From an uncultured Clostridia bacterium (GTDB lineage Bacteria; Bacillota; Clostridia; Christensenellales; CAG-314), in contig CANQND010000009.1 of assembly GCA_947625115.1 (NCBI GenBank), positions 1 through 53,891 on the forward strand: DNA of 53,891 nucleotides. Direction: 5' to 3'. Positions within the stretch are counted from its first letter, which is position 1, and every line of letters begins with the position of its first letter. Of the stretch, positions 1 to 10,400 are shown piece by piece. Below the pieces are notes generated by a model. It had not been told where the DNA came from, ran no database searches, and saw nothing but the letters and a program-made list of their open reading frames with translations. Both the position numbers and the translations under genes were made by a program.

Positions 1-23
1 TGTTTAAGTTTTTCCATAAAATT

Positions 24-68
24 ACCCCCAAAAGTTGTTTCCCTTTTTCTTGTCCAACTTTTGGGGGT
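24..68. repeat. Perfect 14-bp inverted repeat with 17-nt loop
   Basis: Positions 24-37 (ACCCCCAAAAGTTG) are exactly complementary to 55-68, around a 17-nt pyrimidine-rich loop. A second small hairpin follows directly (GTCACCG at 67-73 with CGGTGAC at 76-82). There is no T-run after the stem, so it is not a plain plus-strand terminator. It lies at the window edge, directly before the first reading frame. Confidence 0.7.
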
Positions 69-77
69 CACCGCACG

Positions 78-536
78 GTGACGTTGGACGGTTTGGATAT
101 AACGGTGCGTTCGATCTTCTTCTTCGACGAGCAATCGGGCAAGATTTCGACGCGGAGGGAAATAGTAAACGATCTTCACGGCGAAACGGTCACTTTCGAG
201 GAATATCTTACGGGCGGTTTCGGCACGACGGAATATCAACCCGATATGACGGACGTAAAGTTGCGGGTGCGCACCGACAGCGGCGACGGCAAGATAGACT
301 TCGCCTACCAAGGTCGCAAACTTGCGGGAAAAGTGTACGCAGGTGCGTACTTGCCGAGTATTCGCACGCAGATAACGTTGGAGGGTGAGGAAGAAAATCT
401 CGATTCGCCCTACTATCCCGACGAGTTTGAAGTGGAAGAGGGCATAGCGTTCTCGCCCGTGTTCCATCTGCGTGCAAAAAAGAGCATATCGAAAGGAGGA
501 ATGGAAACATGGCTCAATCTTCAAAAGGTAAACTGA
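78..536 (+). CDS. Conserved hypothetical protein, 5' end uncertain (possibly truncated)
   Basis: The frame is open from the window start to the TGA at 534-536. The first usable start is the GTG at 78 (152 residues), but no ribosome-binding site precedes it and the upstream bases form inverted repeats. The true start may be further upstream, or the gene may have been interrupted there. The product is soluble and acidic, with alternating short beta-like stretches and no signal peptide or membrane segment. I do not recognise the family. The end overlaps the start of the next gene by 28 nt, and the AAAGGAGG site for that gene lies inside this one, so the two are translationally linked. Codon use matches the downstream genes, which supports real coding. 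Confidence 0.6.
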   Translation: MTLDGLDITVRSIFFFDEQSGKISTRREIVNDLHGETVTFEEYLTGGFGTTEYQPDMTDVKLRVRTDSGDGKIDFAYQGRKLAGKVYAGAYLPSIRTQITLEGEEENLDSPYYPDEFEVEEGIAFSPVFHLRAKKSISKGGMETWLNLQKVN

Positions 537-769
537 ACTACCGTTGTCCGCGTTGTTTTGCGCGAGATATAGATATGGATATGTTTTACGACGAGGACAA
601 GAAAGAATACTATTGCTTGCGTTGCGCTTTTCACGGGTCGGAAGAGGAAGTGATAAGGCTGAACGAGCAGTTCAAACAAAAGTACGGCAGGTTGCGCCAA
701 CGCGTCGTCGATTTCGGCGAGGACAACGAGCCGCCCAAATTCAAAGAACACAAAGCGGGAGAACAATAA
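509..769 (+). CDS. Small zinc-ribbon protein (86 aa)
   Basis: An 86-residue protein with two CxxC knuckles about 20 residues apart (CPRC near residue 14 and CLRC near residue 37), the usual pattern of a zinc ribbon. The rest is basic and charged, ending in an acidic/lysine-rich tail. The ATG at 509 has AAAGGAGG 9 nt upstream, which settles the start. It sits two bases before the cytosolic GH53 gene and overlaps the preceding gene, so it belongs to the same transcript. Zinc ribbons of this kind bind nucleic acid or stabilise small proteins. I cannot assign a specific role, and a link to galactan use rests on position only. Confidence 0.75.
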   Translation: MAQSSKGKLNYRCPRCFARDIDMDMFYDEDKKEYYCLRCAFHGSEEEVIRLNEQFKQKYGRLRQRVVDFGEDNEPPKFKEHKAGEQ

Positions 770-771
770 AT

Positions 772-1932
772 ATGAGACTTGGAATAGACGCCTCTACGTA
801 TATCGAAATGGAAACGGTTCATCACGCCAAGTATTTTGACGGCAACAGAGAGATCGAACCGTTGGAGGCTTTCAATCACAACGGCGTTGACGTTATGCGC
901 ATACGCATATGGAACGACCCCTACGGAAAAAACGGCGAACCCTACCTTGCGGGTACGTGTGACGTGGACAATTTCATCAAGCTCGCCACCCTCGCGGAAG
1001 AAAAGGGTTACAAGATTATGGCGGACTTCCATTACAGCGACTTTTGGGCGGATCCCGCCAAACAGTGCATACCCAAGCAGTGGAAAGGACTCGATTTGAA
1101 CGGACTTGCCGAACACGTGTATTCCTTTACCGCCGAAACGCTCAAAACGGCAAAGTCGCACGGAATAGACATCGAATTTATACAAGTCGGTAACGAAATA
1201 ACCAACGGAATTTTGTGGCCGTTCGGTCATCTTGACGAACAGCCTGACGGCTCGCGCATAAACTACGAAAGTCTTGTCACGCTGCTCAACGCAGGCATAA
1301 AGGCTTGCAGGGAAGTGTACCCGAAAGCGGGCGTGATACTCCACTTGGAAAGAAGTTACGACCAAAAAGTGTACAACGAGTTCTACTCCAAAATGCAGGA
1401 AGCGGGCGTAGACTACGACATCATAGGAATGTCCTACTATTCCTATTGGCACGGTCCGTTTGAACAGTTTTTCGCCAACGTTGAAAACTGCAAAAAATTC
1501 GGCAAAAGGATAATGGTGGTGGAACTCGGTCGCGCATTTACCACAGAGGACTACGTAAAAAGCGAGGACAGCGAAGCCCTAATGGTAAACGGCGGCACGC
1601 ACGAGGACGCCTCTTTCAACGCGCGCTATCCTCTGACGGAGGACGGACAGCGCAGGTTCGTCAAAGATTTCCTCGCGCTTGCCAAACAGCACAACATCGA
1701 GCTTGTGTGCTATTGGGAACCGCTCTGGACGCCCTGCGGCGAAAATTGCTGGGCTTCCGACGCGGGCAAAGAGTACGTCCACAGCGACAAGCGTTCCAAC
1801 AGAAACGAGTACGCAAACCACTGTCTGTTCGACTACGACGGGCGCAAACTGCCCGCTTTCGACGAGTACAGGGTCGATTTGTCTTGCGAAAGGATATTGT
1901 TCGATCGTCGAGCGAAATCCGTAAGAAAGTAA
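772..1932 (+). CDS. Cytosolic GH53 arabinogalactan endo-beta-1,4-galactanase
   Basis: A 386-residue GH53 enzyme, which would cut beta-1,4-galactan or galacto-oligosaccharides. Family motifs are clear: RIRIWNDP, the DFHYSDFWADP block, QVGNE with the acid/base Glu at residue 142, and VVELGRAF with the nucleophile Glu at residue 251. There is no signal peptide, so it should act in the cytosol, unlike the secreted GH53 at 7413-11027. The ATG at 772 starts two bases after the upstream stop codon; the frame is open further upstream but that part is out-of-frame overlap. Directly downstream are the sugar ABC transporter genes, which suggests that it trims imported galactan oligomers. No beta-galactosidase is in the window, so complete breakdown to galactose would need genes elsewhere. 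Confidence 0.92.
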   Translation: MRLGIDASTYIEMETVHHAKYFDGNREIEPLEAFNHNGVDVMRIRIWNDPYGKNGEPYLAGTCDVDNFIKLATLAEEKGYKIMADFHYSDFWADPAKQCIPKQWKGLDLNGLAEHVYSFTAETLKTAKSHGIDIEFIQVGNEITNGILWPFGHLDEQPDGSRINYESLVTLLNAGIKACREVYPKAGVILHLERSYDQKVYNEFYSKMQEAGVDYDIIGMSYYSYWHGPFEQFFANVENCKKFGKRIMVVELGRAFTTEDYVKSEDSEALMVNGGTHEDASFNARYPLTEDGQRRFVKDFLALAKQHNIELVCYWEPLWTPCGENCWASDAGKEYVHSDKRSNRNEYANHCLFDYDGRKLPAFDEYRVDLSCERILFDRRAKSVRK

Positions 1933-1974
1933 ACAATTTTGCTCAGGCAAAAAATATTAAAGGAGAAAGGATAT

Positions 1975-3219
1975 ATGAAAAAACGGCTTCTAATCATCTT
2001 GTTGAGCATTGTTATGCTTGTGCCTGTCGTGTGCGTGTTGTCCGCTTGTAACGGCGACAACGACTACGACTACGCAATCACCGTTTGGGTGGGCGAGGGA
2101 ACAAAGGAACTTACCGAAAGGCAGATAGCCGCATTCAACGAAACCAACGAATGGGGTATCAAATTCAAAGCCGACGTGCAAATCGTCAGCGAATCCAAGG
2201 CGGTAGGCGACGCCACGCAAAAACCTGCCGACAGCGCGGATATTTTCTGCTTTGCGCAGGACACGTTGGCGCGTGCCGTACGCTCCAATTTGCTTGCACC
2301 TCTCAACGGTCCGTCGTTGGACTTCATCAAGGAAACTTCCACCGAGGAAGCTCAGGAAGCGGCAACGGTGGGCAACACCATACGCGCGTTTCCGATGACG
2401 GCGGACAACGGATTTTTCCTTTACTACAACAAGGACGTCGTTAGCGAGAGCCACGTAGGCAATTTGGAGGACATAATAGCCGATTGCCGCAACGCGGGAC
2501 AAAACTTCTCCGCAAACCTCACCGATAGCGGTTGGTATTCGGCGGCGTTCTTCTACGCGACGGGTTGCTCCTCCGTTTGGGAAACGGACGAAAACGGCGG
2601 ATTTGTCAATTACACCGACGATTTCAATTCCGAAAAAGGTATCGTCGCGCTCAAAGGAATGGCAAAAGTGTTGGCAATGGGCGACGGCTACGTAGAAAGC
2701 GACAAGGTGTCCACGTTCTCCGCGGGAACGCCCTCTGCGGCGGTTATCAGCGGCATTTGGGACTACAAAGCCGCCAAGACAATTCTCAAAGACAACTTAG
2801 GCGTAGCTCCGTTGCCCTCCTTTACCGTAGACGGCACAACCTATCAACTTCCCACCTTTTTGGGGTACAAGTTTATGGGCATAAAACCGCAAAGCGACGC
2901 TTACAAAGCGGTGTATCTGCAAAAGTTGGCGATGTACCTCACGGGCGAGGAATGTCAACGTCAACGTTTCGAGGAAATGGGCTGGGGTCCGTCCAACGTG
3001 ACGTTGCAAGCGGATAGCACAATCACAAGCGAGGCACTTCAAGCTCTTGCCGCCACCAAGCACGTACAACAGGGGCAATATCCCACCAATTGGTGGACGC
3101 AGATGGACCTTATGACAAAGAGCCTTAAAACCAGTCCCAACGCGGTAGACAGCGCGCTTCAAGGAATGTTGACGACTTACAGCTCGTCGTTGCACGCTCT
3201 TGTCACCGATAACGAGTAG
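1975..3219 (+). CDS. Sugar ABC transporter substrate-binding lipoprotein (MalE-like)
   Basis: A 414-residue extracellular binding protein. The N-terminus is a lipoprotein signal: MKKR, a hydrophobic stretch, then LSAC with the lipidated Cys at residue 25. The mature part has the layout of family 1 solute-binding proteins (maltose/oligosaccharide type), with AITVWVG at the start, a FPMTADNGFFLYYNKD hinge region and a GIWDYK segment. The ATG at 1975 is preceded by AAAGGAGAAAGG; an upstream TTG in the same frame lacks such a site. It is followed at 23 nt by the permease genes. Its ligand is inferred to be beta-1,4-galacto-oligosaccharide from the two flanking GH53 genes; sequence alone does not show the specificity. 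Confidence 0.9.
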   Translation: MKKRLLIILLSIVMLVPVVCVLSACNGDNDYDYAITVWVGEGTKELTERQIAAFNETNEWGIKFKADVQIVSESKAVGDATQKPADSADIFCFAQDTLARAVRSNLLAPLNGPSLDFIKETSTEEAQEAATVGNTIRAFPMTADNGFFLYYNKDVVSESHVGNLEDIIADCRNAGQNFSANLTDSGWYSAAFFYATGCSSVWETDENGGFVNYTDDFNSEKGIVALKGMAKVLAMGDGYVESDKVSTFSAGTPSAAVISGIWDYKAAKTILKDNLGVAPLPSFTVDGTTYQLPTFLGYKFMGIKPQSDAYKAVYLQKLAMYLTGEECQRQRFEEMGWGPSNVTLQADSTITSEALQALAATKHVQQGQYPTNWWTQMDLMTKSLKTSPNAVDSALQGMLTTYSSSLHALVTDNE

Positions 3220-3242
3220 AACATCTCAAAAGGAGATTGGCA

Positions 3243-5081
3243 ATGAAAAAGAAAAAAGCTCCCGATTTCGTTACGGTCGAACTTCGGGACGGAAGCGAGG
3301 TCAACAACGAAGAGGTTATGCTGTTCAAGATGAACGGCGTATCCTACCTTGCTTGCGCTCCGCAGTCGCAACCTGACGAAGAGGGCAGAGAAATCGTTTT
3401 GTGCCGCAGACAAAAGCGCAGCGTAAACGTTGACGAACTGCCCGTGGGGAAATTTCCCGACGGCGGAATGTTTTGGCAACAATTGCCCTGCGGCGAAGAG
3501 CAGGACGCGGTTTTTGCCGAATTTTGTCGGCGTTACGAGCAGGAAGCGCAGGAAAAGCGTCGCAAGGAGTTGAAAGCCGCCGAATATCTCAAACTAAACA
3601 GGTGGCAACGCTTTGTGTACAAGTTAAAGGCGTTTTTCTGCGCGATACCCCGTTGGTTTGTGGCATTATTCAAAAAGATCGGCAGGTTTTTCAAAAATCT
3701 CGGTTTGAAGATCGCCGACAACGCCGTGGATTTGTGGCGCACGTTCCGCTACGGCAGTTGGTCTACGCGCGTATCCTTTTTGGTTATGGGTTTCGGCAAC
3801 TTTGCGCACGGTCAGTGGCTAAGAGGCTTGCTGTTCCTGCTTATGCAGGGCGCGTTCATAACCTATATGGTGCTTTCGGGCGCGCATTGGCTGTCGCTGT
3901 TCGGCACGTTGGGCAAAGTGGCAACGGTGGAAGTGTACGACGAGGTTTTGGACATAACAATCGTACAGCACGTTGACAACTCGTTCAAGATACTGCTCTA
4001 CGGCATATTAACAATTTTCTTCATCTTTGCATTTGCGTACACTTGGCGTCTTAACGTCAAGCAATGCAGGATCTGCGACGAGATAACTCGCAGCGGCAAA
4101 AAGGTGAAGTCGGCAAAAGACGACCTGAAATCCATTGTGGACGATCAATTCCACAAAACATTGTTGTCCTTGCCCGTGTTCGGTATCGTTATGTTCACTA
4201 TCCTGCCGATAATCTTTATGATTTTGGTAGCGTTTACCAACTACGACTATCTGCACGACGGTTACAACAACCTGTTCACGTGGGTCGGGTTGGAAAACTT
4301 CAACAGCATACTCACATTCGGCTCGGGCTTGTCGGTGGCATTCGGCGAAATTCTCGCTTGGACGCTTATTTGGGCGTTTTTCGCCACGTTCAGCAACTAT
4401 TTCCTCGGAATGTTCGTCGCAATGATGATAAACAAAAAGGGCATAAAGATCAAAAAGTTCTGGCGCACGATTTTGGTAATGACCATTGCGATACCGCAGT
4501 TTATTTCGTTGCTGTACGTGTCCAACTTGTTTGCGGATAACGGCGTAGTCAACGCCTATCTTATAAGGTGGCACATTATCGACAGCCCCATACACTTTTG
4601 GACGGACGGCACTCTTGCCAAGATAATGGTGCTTGCGGTAAACATCTGGGTAGGCATACCCTATCTTATGTTGATAACGACGGGTATATTGATGAACATT
4701 CCCGACGATTTGTACGAGTCCTCCAAGATAGACGGCGCAAACGGATTTCAGCAGTTTGCAAAAATCACGTTGCCCTATATGTTGTTTGTCACGGGGCCGT
4801 ACTTGCTCAACAGCTTTATCAGCAACATTAACAACTTCAACGTTATCTACCTGCTATCGGAGGGCGGACCTGCCCGTCCCGATTGGGGGCAAGTGGGCGG
4901 CTACATTGCGGGCGACACGACAATTCTTATCACGTGGCTGTTCGGCATAACGACAGGCGCGGAAGCCAACTACAAAATGGCGTCCGTCATCGGCATATTG
5001 ATATTTGTGGTGGTATCTGTTCTGTCGTTGATCGTGTTCACGATAATGCCGTCTAACAGAAGGGAGGACGATTTCTCATGA
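3243..5081 (+). CDS. Sugar ABC transporter permease, MalF-like, long N-terminus
   Basis: A 612-residue inner-membrane permease. The first ~125 residues are soluble and charged, followed by an amphipathic aromatic stretch, two membrane helices near residues 180-260, then the usual MalF core with about six helices. The permease signature that docks the ATPase is visible near the end (YESSKIDGANGFQQFAKITLP). The start is taken as the ATG at 3243, 6 nt inside an in-frame TTG, with AAAGGAGA just upstream. It ends in an ATGA overlap with the second permease gene. Long N-terminal extensions with extra helices are known for MalF homologues in Clostridia. Operon partners indicate oligosaccharide uptake. 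Confidence 0.9.
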   Translation: MKKKKAPDFVTVELRDGSEVNNEEVMLFKMNGVSYLACAPQSQPDEEGREIVLCRRQKRSVNVDELPVGKFPDGGMFWQQLPCGEEQDAVFAEFCRRYEQEAQEKRRKELKAAEYLKLNRWQRFVYKLKAFFCAIPRWFVALFKKIGRFFKNLGLKIADNAVDLWRTFRYGSWSTRVSFLVMGFGNFAHGQWLRGLLFLLMQGAFITYMVLSGAHWLSLFGTLGKVATVEVYDEVLDITIVQHVDNSFKILLYGILTIFFIFAFAYTWRLNVKQCRICDEITRSGKKVKSAKDDLKSIVDDQFHKTLLSLPVFGIVMFTILPIIFMILVAFTNYDYLHDGYNNLFTWVGLENFNSILTFGSGLSVAFGEILAWTLIWAFFATFSNYFLGMFVAMMINKKGIKIKKFWRTILVMTIAIPQFISLLYVSNLFADNGVVNAYLIRWHIIDSPIHFWTDGTLAKIMVLAVNIWVGIPYLMLITTGILMNIPDDLYESSKIDGANGFQQFAKITLPYMLFVTGPYLLNSFISNINNFNVIYLLSEGGPARPDWGQVGGYIAGDTTILITWLFGITTGAEANYKMASVIGILIFVVVSVLSLIVFTIMPSNRREDDFS

Positions 5082-6094
5082 CGGAACAGGAAACTTCTCA
5101 ACAAATATTGGATTTCGACGTAGATTTCAACGCGGCGGCGGCAAATGTTGAAATTGACCCGCCCGATCCGAACTTTACGCAAACGGAGCAGACGGAGTTC
5201 CGCAAGCGTTTTGTGGACGTGCCTCGTCCTGTCAGCAGGCTTGTGGGACAGCGCGTAACAAACCGCATAGCCAACACGGTTATTTACATTGTGTTGTCGA
5301 TTATGTGCATTGTGTGGTTGTTGCCCTTTTTCGGGATTGTTTTCGAGTCGTTCCGTTGCGAAAGTACGGGACTCGAAGGTTACATCTTCCCCAAGAAGTG
5401 GGGTTTTGACAACTACGTAAGGCTGTTTACCGACCCGACGAGCAACTTTTTGCGGTGGTTCGGCAACACGCTTGCAATGGGTCTGATAACCTCTGTGGTG
5501 CAGACGGCGTTCCAACTTGCGGTCAGCTACGCGCTTTCGCGCAATCGCTTCAAGGGTAGAAAGTTTCTGATGAATATGATGTTGGTGTTCGGTATGTTCC
5601 CCGGGTTTTTAACCTTGATATTGCTGTACACCCTGTTGAGCGATTGGAACCTCACAATGACAAATGCTCCTTGGGGCTTGATACTTATTTACATTGCAAG
5701 CAGCGGTATGGGCTACTACATTGCAAAGGGCTTTTTCGACACGATCTCTCACAGTCTGGACGAGGCGGCGCGTGTGGACGGGGCAACTCAAATGCAAATC
5801 TTTTTCAAAATCATTTTGCCTTTGAGCAAACCGATAGTCATTTACACGATACTAATGGGCTTTATGGCACCTTGGGGCGACTTTGTTATGGCAACGTTTA
5901 TGGCAAACAACACCAACAACGGCTACAACGTTGCGGCGGGGCTTCAATGGTTGCTTACCGACAGTATGATAAACGACTACTACACAACGTTCTGCGCAGG
6001 CGGAGTGCTTGTGGCGATACCGATAACGATACTGTTTATGTTATTGCAAAAATATTACGTTGCCGGCGTAACAGGCGGCGCGGTCAAAGGATAG
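5078..6094 (+). CDS. Sugar ABC transporter permease, MalG-like
   Basis: A 338-residue second permease with about six membrane helices after a ~70-residue cytoplasmic N-terminus rich in Asp and Pro. The EAA loop reads LDEAARVDGATQMQIFFKI followed by LPLSKP, the canonical contact site for the ATPase. The ATG at 5078 overlaps the TGA of the MalF-like gene (ATGA), which implies translational coupling and equal dosage of the two permeases. Eight nucleotides separate its end from the ATPase gene. The final GGAVKG tail is typical of MalG-family proteins. Confidence 0.93.
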   Translation: MTEQETSQQILDFDVDFNAAAANVEIDPPDPNFTQTEQTEFRKRFVDVPRPVSRLVGQRVTNRIANTVIYIVLSIMCIVWLLPFFGIVFESFRCESTGLEGYIFPKKWGFDNYVRLFTDPTSNFLRWFGNTLAMGLITSVVQTAFQLAVSYALSRNRFKGRKFLMNMMLVFGMFPGFLTLILLYTLLSDWNLTMTNAPWGLILIYIASSGMGYYIAKGFFDTISHSLDEAARVDGATQMQIFFKIILPLSKPIVIYTILMGFMAPWGDFVMATFMANNTNNGYNVAAGLQWLLTDSMINDYYTTFCAGGVLVAIPITILFMLLQKYYVAGVTGGAVKG

Positions 6095-6101
6095 GTGAAA
6101 T

Positions 6102-7379
6102 ATGGCAACTGTAAAACTGACAAATGTAAAAAAAGTTTACGGCAAAAACGTAGTCGCGGTGCAAAACTTCAATTTGGAAATCGCCGACAAGGAATTTATC
6201 GTGTTCGTGGGACCGAGCGGTTGCGGCAAGTCCACAACGCTCCGTATGATAGCGGGCTTGGAAGATATAACCGACGGCACGGTGGAAATCAACGGCAAGG
6301 TAGTCAACGATTTGCAACCCAAGGACCGCAACATCGCGATGGTATTCCAAAACTACGCTTTGTACCCTCACTTGACGGTTTTTGAAAATATGGCGTTTGC
6401 GTTGCGATTGCTAAGAGTCCCCCAAGAGATGACAAACGAATCTACGGGCAAGACGACGTACGTCTATTCCAAGCTGTCGCAGGACGAAATTTACAAGCGC
6501 GTCACCGAAGCGGCGGAAATCTTGGGCATAAGCGATTTGTTGCTTCGCCGTCCGCGCGAGTTGAGCGGCGGGCAACGTCAGCGCGTTGCGATAGGGCGCG
6601 CAATGGTAAGGGACAGCCAAGTGTTCCTTATGGACGAACCGCTAAGCAACCTCGACGCAAAGTTGCGCAACCAAATGCGCGCGGAGATCATTTTGCTCCG
6701 CAAAAAGATAGACACAACCTTTATCTACGTCACGCACGATCAAACGGAAGCGATGACGTTGGGCGACAGGATAGTGATAATGAAAGACGGCTTTATCCAG
6801 CAAGTGGGTACGCCTACCGAAGTTTTCGATATGCCCGCCAACCTCTTTGTTGCGGAGTTTATCGGCGCGCCCAAGATGAACACCGTCCCCGCAACGCTCG
6901 TTCGCAACGGCGACGGTTACAGCGTGGAAGTTTTCGGCGTAACGTTGCCCGTAGAGGGCGACAAAGGCGACCAACTGTTGCAAAAGGGCGTGGAAAGTCA
7001 ATCGATAACGTTGGGCGTGCGCCCCGAGCATATGACGCTCACCAACCGCAACAATCCGTATGCCATTCCCTGCACGTTGCAAGTCAACGAGATGATGGGT
7101 AGCGAATTGCACCTGCACGTACTTGCCGCAGACGGCACTCCCCTCATTGTGCGCGTACCCACCGTGCAATTGACGGCGCAACAGGTTTCGAGTCTGGTAG
7201 CGGGCGTGCGTATCTACGTAACGTTCCAAAGCAAGGTAATGCACTTTTTCGGGAGCGAATCGCAACTCAATCTGCTTGCGGAACAGAGCAAGGAGGCTAA
7301 CGCCGCCTCCGAACCTCAACAAGAGCAGACCGACGAAGCGGCAAAAGGAACCGCTTCTCAACAATGGTATCACAATTAG
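6102..7379 (+). CDS. Sugar ABC transporter ATPase (MsmX/UgpC-like)
   Basis: A 425-residue ATPase that energises the transporter. Visible motifs: Walker A GPSGCGKST at residues 37-45, signature LSGGQ at 154-158, Walker B VFLMDEPLSNLD at 174-185, and the switch His at about residue 212 in YVTHDQTEAM. A C-terminal regulatory OB-fold (TOBE) region follows from about residue 245. The last ~35 residues are rich in Ala, Glu and Gln and look unstructured. Clostridia often share one MsmX among many transporters; here an ATPase gene travels with its own permeases, which suggests a dedicated system. Confidence 0.94.
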   Translation: MATVKLTNVKKVYGKNVVAVQNFNLEIADKEFIVFVGPSGCGKSTTLRMIAGLEDITDGTVEINGKVVNDLQPKDRNIAMVFQNYALYPHLTVFENMAFALRLLRVPQEMTNESTGKTTYVYSKLSQDEIYKRVTEAAEILGISDLLLRRPRELSGGQRQRVAIGRAMVRDSQVFLMDEPLSNLDAKLRNQMRAEIILLRKKIDTTFIYVTHDQTEAMTLGDRIVIMKDGFIQQVGTPTEVFDMPANLFVAEFIGAPKMNTVPATLVRNGDGYSVEVFGVTLPVEGDKGDQLLQKGVESQSITLGVRPEHMTLTNRNNPYAIPCTLQVNEMMGSELHLHVLAADGTPLIVRVPTVQLTAQQVSSLVAGVRIYVTFQSKVMHFFGSESQLNLLAEQSKEANAASEPQQEQTDEAAKGTASQQWYHN

Positions 7380-7412
7380 GCAAAACAAAAAAAGTTATTA
7401 CAAGGAGGTAGT

Positions 7413-10400
7413 ATGAAAAGCAAGAAATTTATGTCAATCGTCGCTTTTTTGCTTGTGGTGTGTATGTTACTGCCATTTGCGGCATGCGCAGTGCAAGTAG
7501 AGGGCGTCGAGATCAGTCAAGCAACGCTAACGCTCAACATCGGGCAGGAAGCGACTTTGACGGCAATGGTAATGCCGCAAACAGCTCCGCAAAACGTTAC
7601 GTGGCAGTCGTCCAACACTGCAACGGCAACGGTGGACGCTAACGGCAAGGTAAAGGGTATTGCCGAGGGTACCGCGCTCATTCGCGCTTCCGCCGATGGC
7701 AAAAGCGCGCAATGCACCGTTACCGTGGTAGACCCGAGCAAAGGGGTAGAAGTGCAAAGCATTTCCGTCAATCCCGACGCGGTAACGCTCCCGTTGGGCA
7801 GCGTGGCAACGCTTTCGGCAAACGTTCTGCCCTTTAACGCTCCGCAAGACGTCACTTGGTCGTCCAACCGTCCCGAAGTTGCAACCGTAACTACAACCGG
7901 CTCGGTAACGGCAGTAGCCGACGGCGTTGCCGTCATAACCGCAACGGCGGTAGGCGGCAAAACGGCAAGGTGCGTTGTCACCTGCGGCGCGGGCGTAGTT
8001 ATCAGCGGCGTTACGGTCAGCCCCGCAAGCGTCAATCTCACCGTGGGCGCAACCAGACAACTTACCGCCGCGGTAGAGCCTACCGACGCCGATCAGACGG
8101 TAACTTGGAACACCGAAAACCAAGCTGTGGTAACCGTTGACGACGACGGACTCATCACGGCGCAGGGCAAAGGCACGGCAAACGTAACGGCAACCGCCGT
8201 AGACGGCACCCACGTGGGTACTTGCTCCGTCACGGTAGGCGACGCGGCTGTAACGGGTATTCAACTCGATCCCACAAGCCTCACGCTCACTTTGGGCGGC
8301 GCGCCTCAACAGATAGCCGTCATTTACGAGCCTGCCGACGCGGCTCCGCAAACAGTCAACTTTGAAAGCGATTCAACAGGCGTTGCAAGCGTAGATCAAA
8401 ACGGTATGGTAACGGCTGTTTCGGCCGGTTCCGCCAACATCACCGTCACGGTAGACGGCACGTTCACCGCAACCTGCGCGGTCACCGTTCAGCAGGGCGG
8501 CGGAGCAGAGGGCGTACGCGTTCAGGAAGTCACTCTTGACGAAAACGACGTCACTCTCGCGCCGAATGAAACAAAGCAACTCACGGCAACCGTTCTTCCC
8601 GAGGAAGCCTCCGACAAGAGCGTTTCTTGGTCCAGCAACGCAACCAACGTTGCCCGCGTAAGTCAATCGGGCTTGATAACGGCGCGCGCGGCGGGTACGG
8701 CGGTTATCACCGTCACCACAAACGACGGTCAGCACACGGCGCAATGCACGGTACACGTTGTAACCAAGGTTAGCGGAGTCACCCTCAACCGCGACAATTT
8801 GGAGTTGGGCGTGGGCGAAACGCAACAAATTCAGGCGATAGTATCCCCCGCAACGGCAACGGATAAAGCCGTAACTTGGCACAGCGACAACGAAGAAATC
8901 GCTTCCGTAGACGGCGGCAACGTCACGGGTCACAGAGCGGGCGAAACGGTCATCACCGTCACCACAAACGACGGCTCCTTTACCGCTCAATGCAACGTAA
9001 CGGTAGTTATCAAGTCGGATACGCTCTTTGTCAGCAAAATACAGAGCTTGGTGGATCGTGAAAGCGATTTCATAATGGGTATGGACGCTTCCGCAGTACC
9101 CAGCCTCGAACAAGCTCGCGCAGTAAATAACCTCGGCTACAAAAACTTCGAGGGCGAGGTGGAGGACGTGTTCCAAATTCTCAAAGATAACGGCATAACG
9201 GACATTCGTATCCGCATTTGGAACGATCCCAAAACAGCAAGCGGAGATTGGTACGGCGGCGGCAACTGCGACGTGAACAACGCCGTAACAATTGCCCAAC
9301 GTTGTCAAAAAGTCGGTCTTGGAGTCATCATCGACTTCCATTACAGCGATTTCTGGGCAGACCCCGGCAAGCAAACGGCACCCAAAGCGTGGGCAAATTA
9401 TTCCACAGATCAAATCGCTACGGAAATCTACAACTTCACCTACGAAAGCCTTACCAAAATCAAGGCTACGGGCGTCACGATCACAATGGTGCAAGTCGGT
9501 AACGAAATCAACGGCGGACTTGCAGGTACCACAGATTGGAGTAACGGCGGAGATAAAATCATTTGCAACTACATCAACCAAGGTTCCAAGGCGGTACGCG
9601 CCGTCACGGGAACGGTCGAACACGGCGGAGCCAAAGTGGCTGTCCACTTTGCCAACCCCGAAAAGGGCAACAGCAGTTATGCAAAAACGCTCAACACCTA
9701 CAATGTAGACTACGACGTTTTCGGCAGTTCCTACTATCCGCAATGGCACGGCACTCTTGAAAATCTTGCTAACGAACTTAGAAAAGTTCACAGCAGTTAC
9801 AACAAGGAAGTTATGGTGTTGGAAACCGCTTGGGCGTTCAGCCACAGCGATTTCGACGGTTGCGGCAACACAAGTCTTTCGGTAACTGAGCCGAACAGCG
9901 GAATAGCTCCCGTGTCCGTACAGGGACAGGCAAACCACGTTCACAACGTCATTCAAACCGTATCGGATCTTGGCGAGTGGGGTATCGGTATCTGCTATTG
10001 GGAGGGTACTTGGATAGCCGCAAGCACAAGCGGTAAATCAACCAATATTTCTCTGTGTACTCAATACGGTTGCGGTTGGGCTAAGGCTTCCGCACGTTCA
10101 TATGACAGTTCTGCTACGGCTAATGGCGGTTGCGTGATAGACAACCAAGCGTTTTGGCAAAGCGACGGCACTCCGATAGAGTCGCTCAAAGTGTTTGCCC
10201 TTGTCAAGACGGGCAACGCCTTGGCACCCGTTGCCGACTCCATTGCCGACACCGAGGGCTACTACACGGTAGGCGTAGGCTCGATTGAACTTCCCGAAAC
10301 AGTTACCGTTACTCTCAACAACGGCTCTGTACTGTCGGTAGCCGCAATGTGGAATGTCACTCCCGAACAACTCGAAGAATATCTCAACGAAGTCGGCGTT

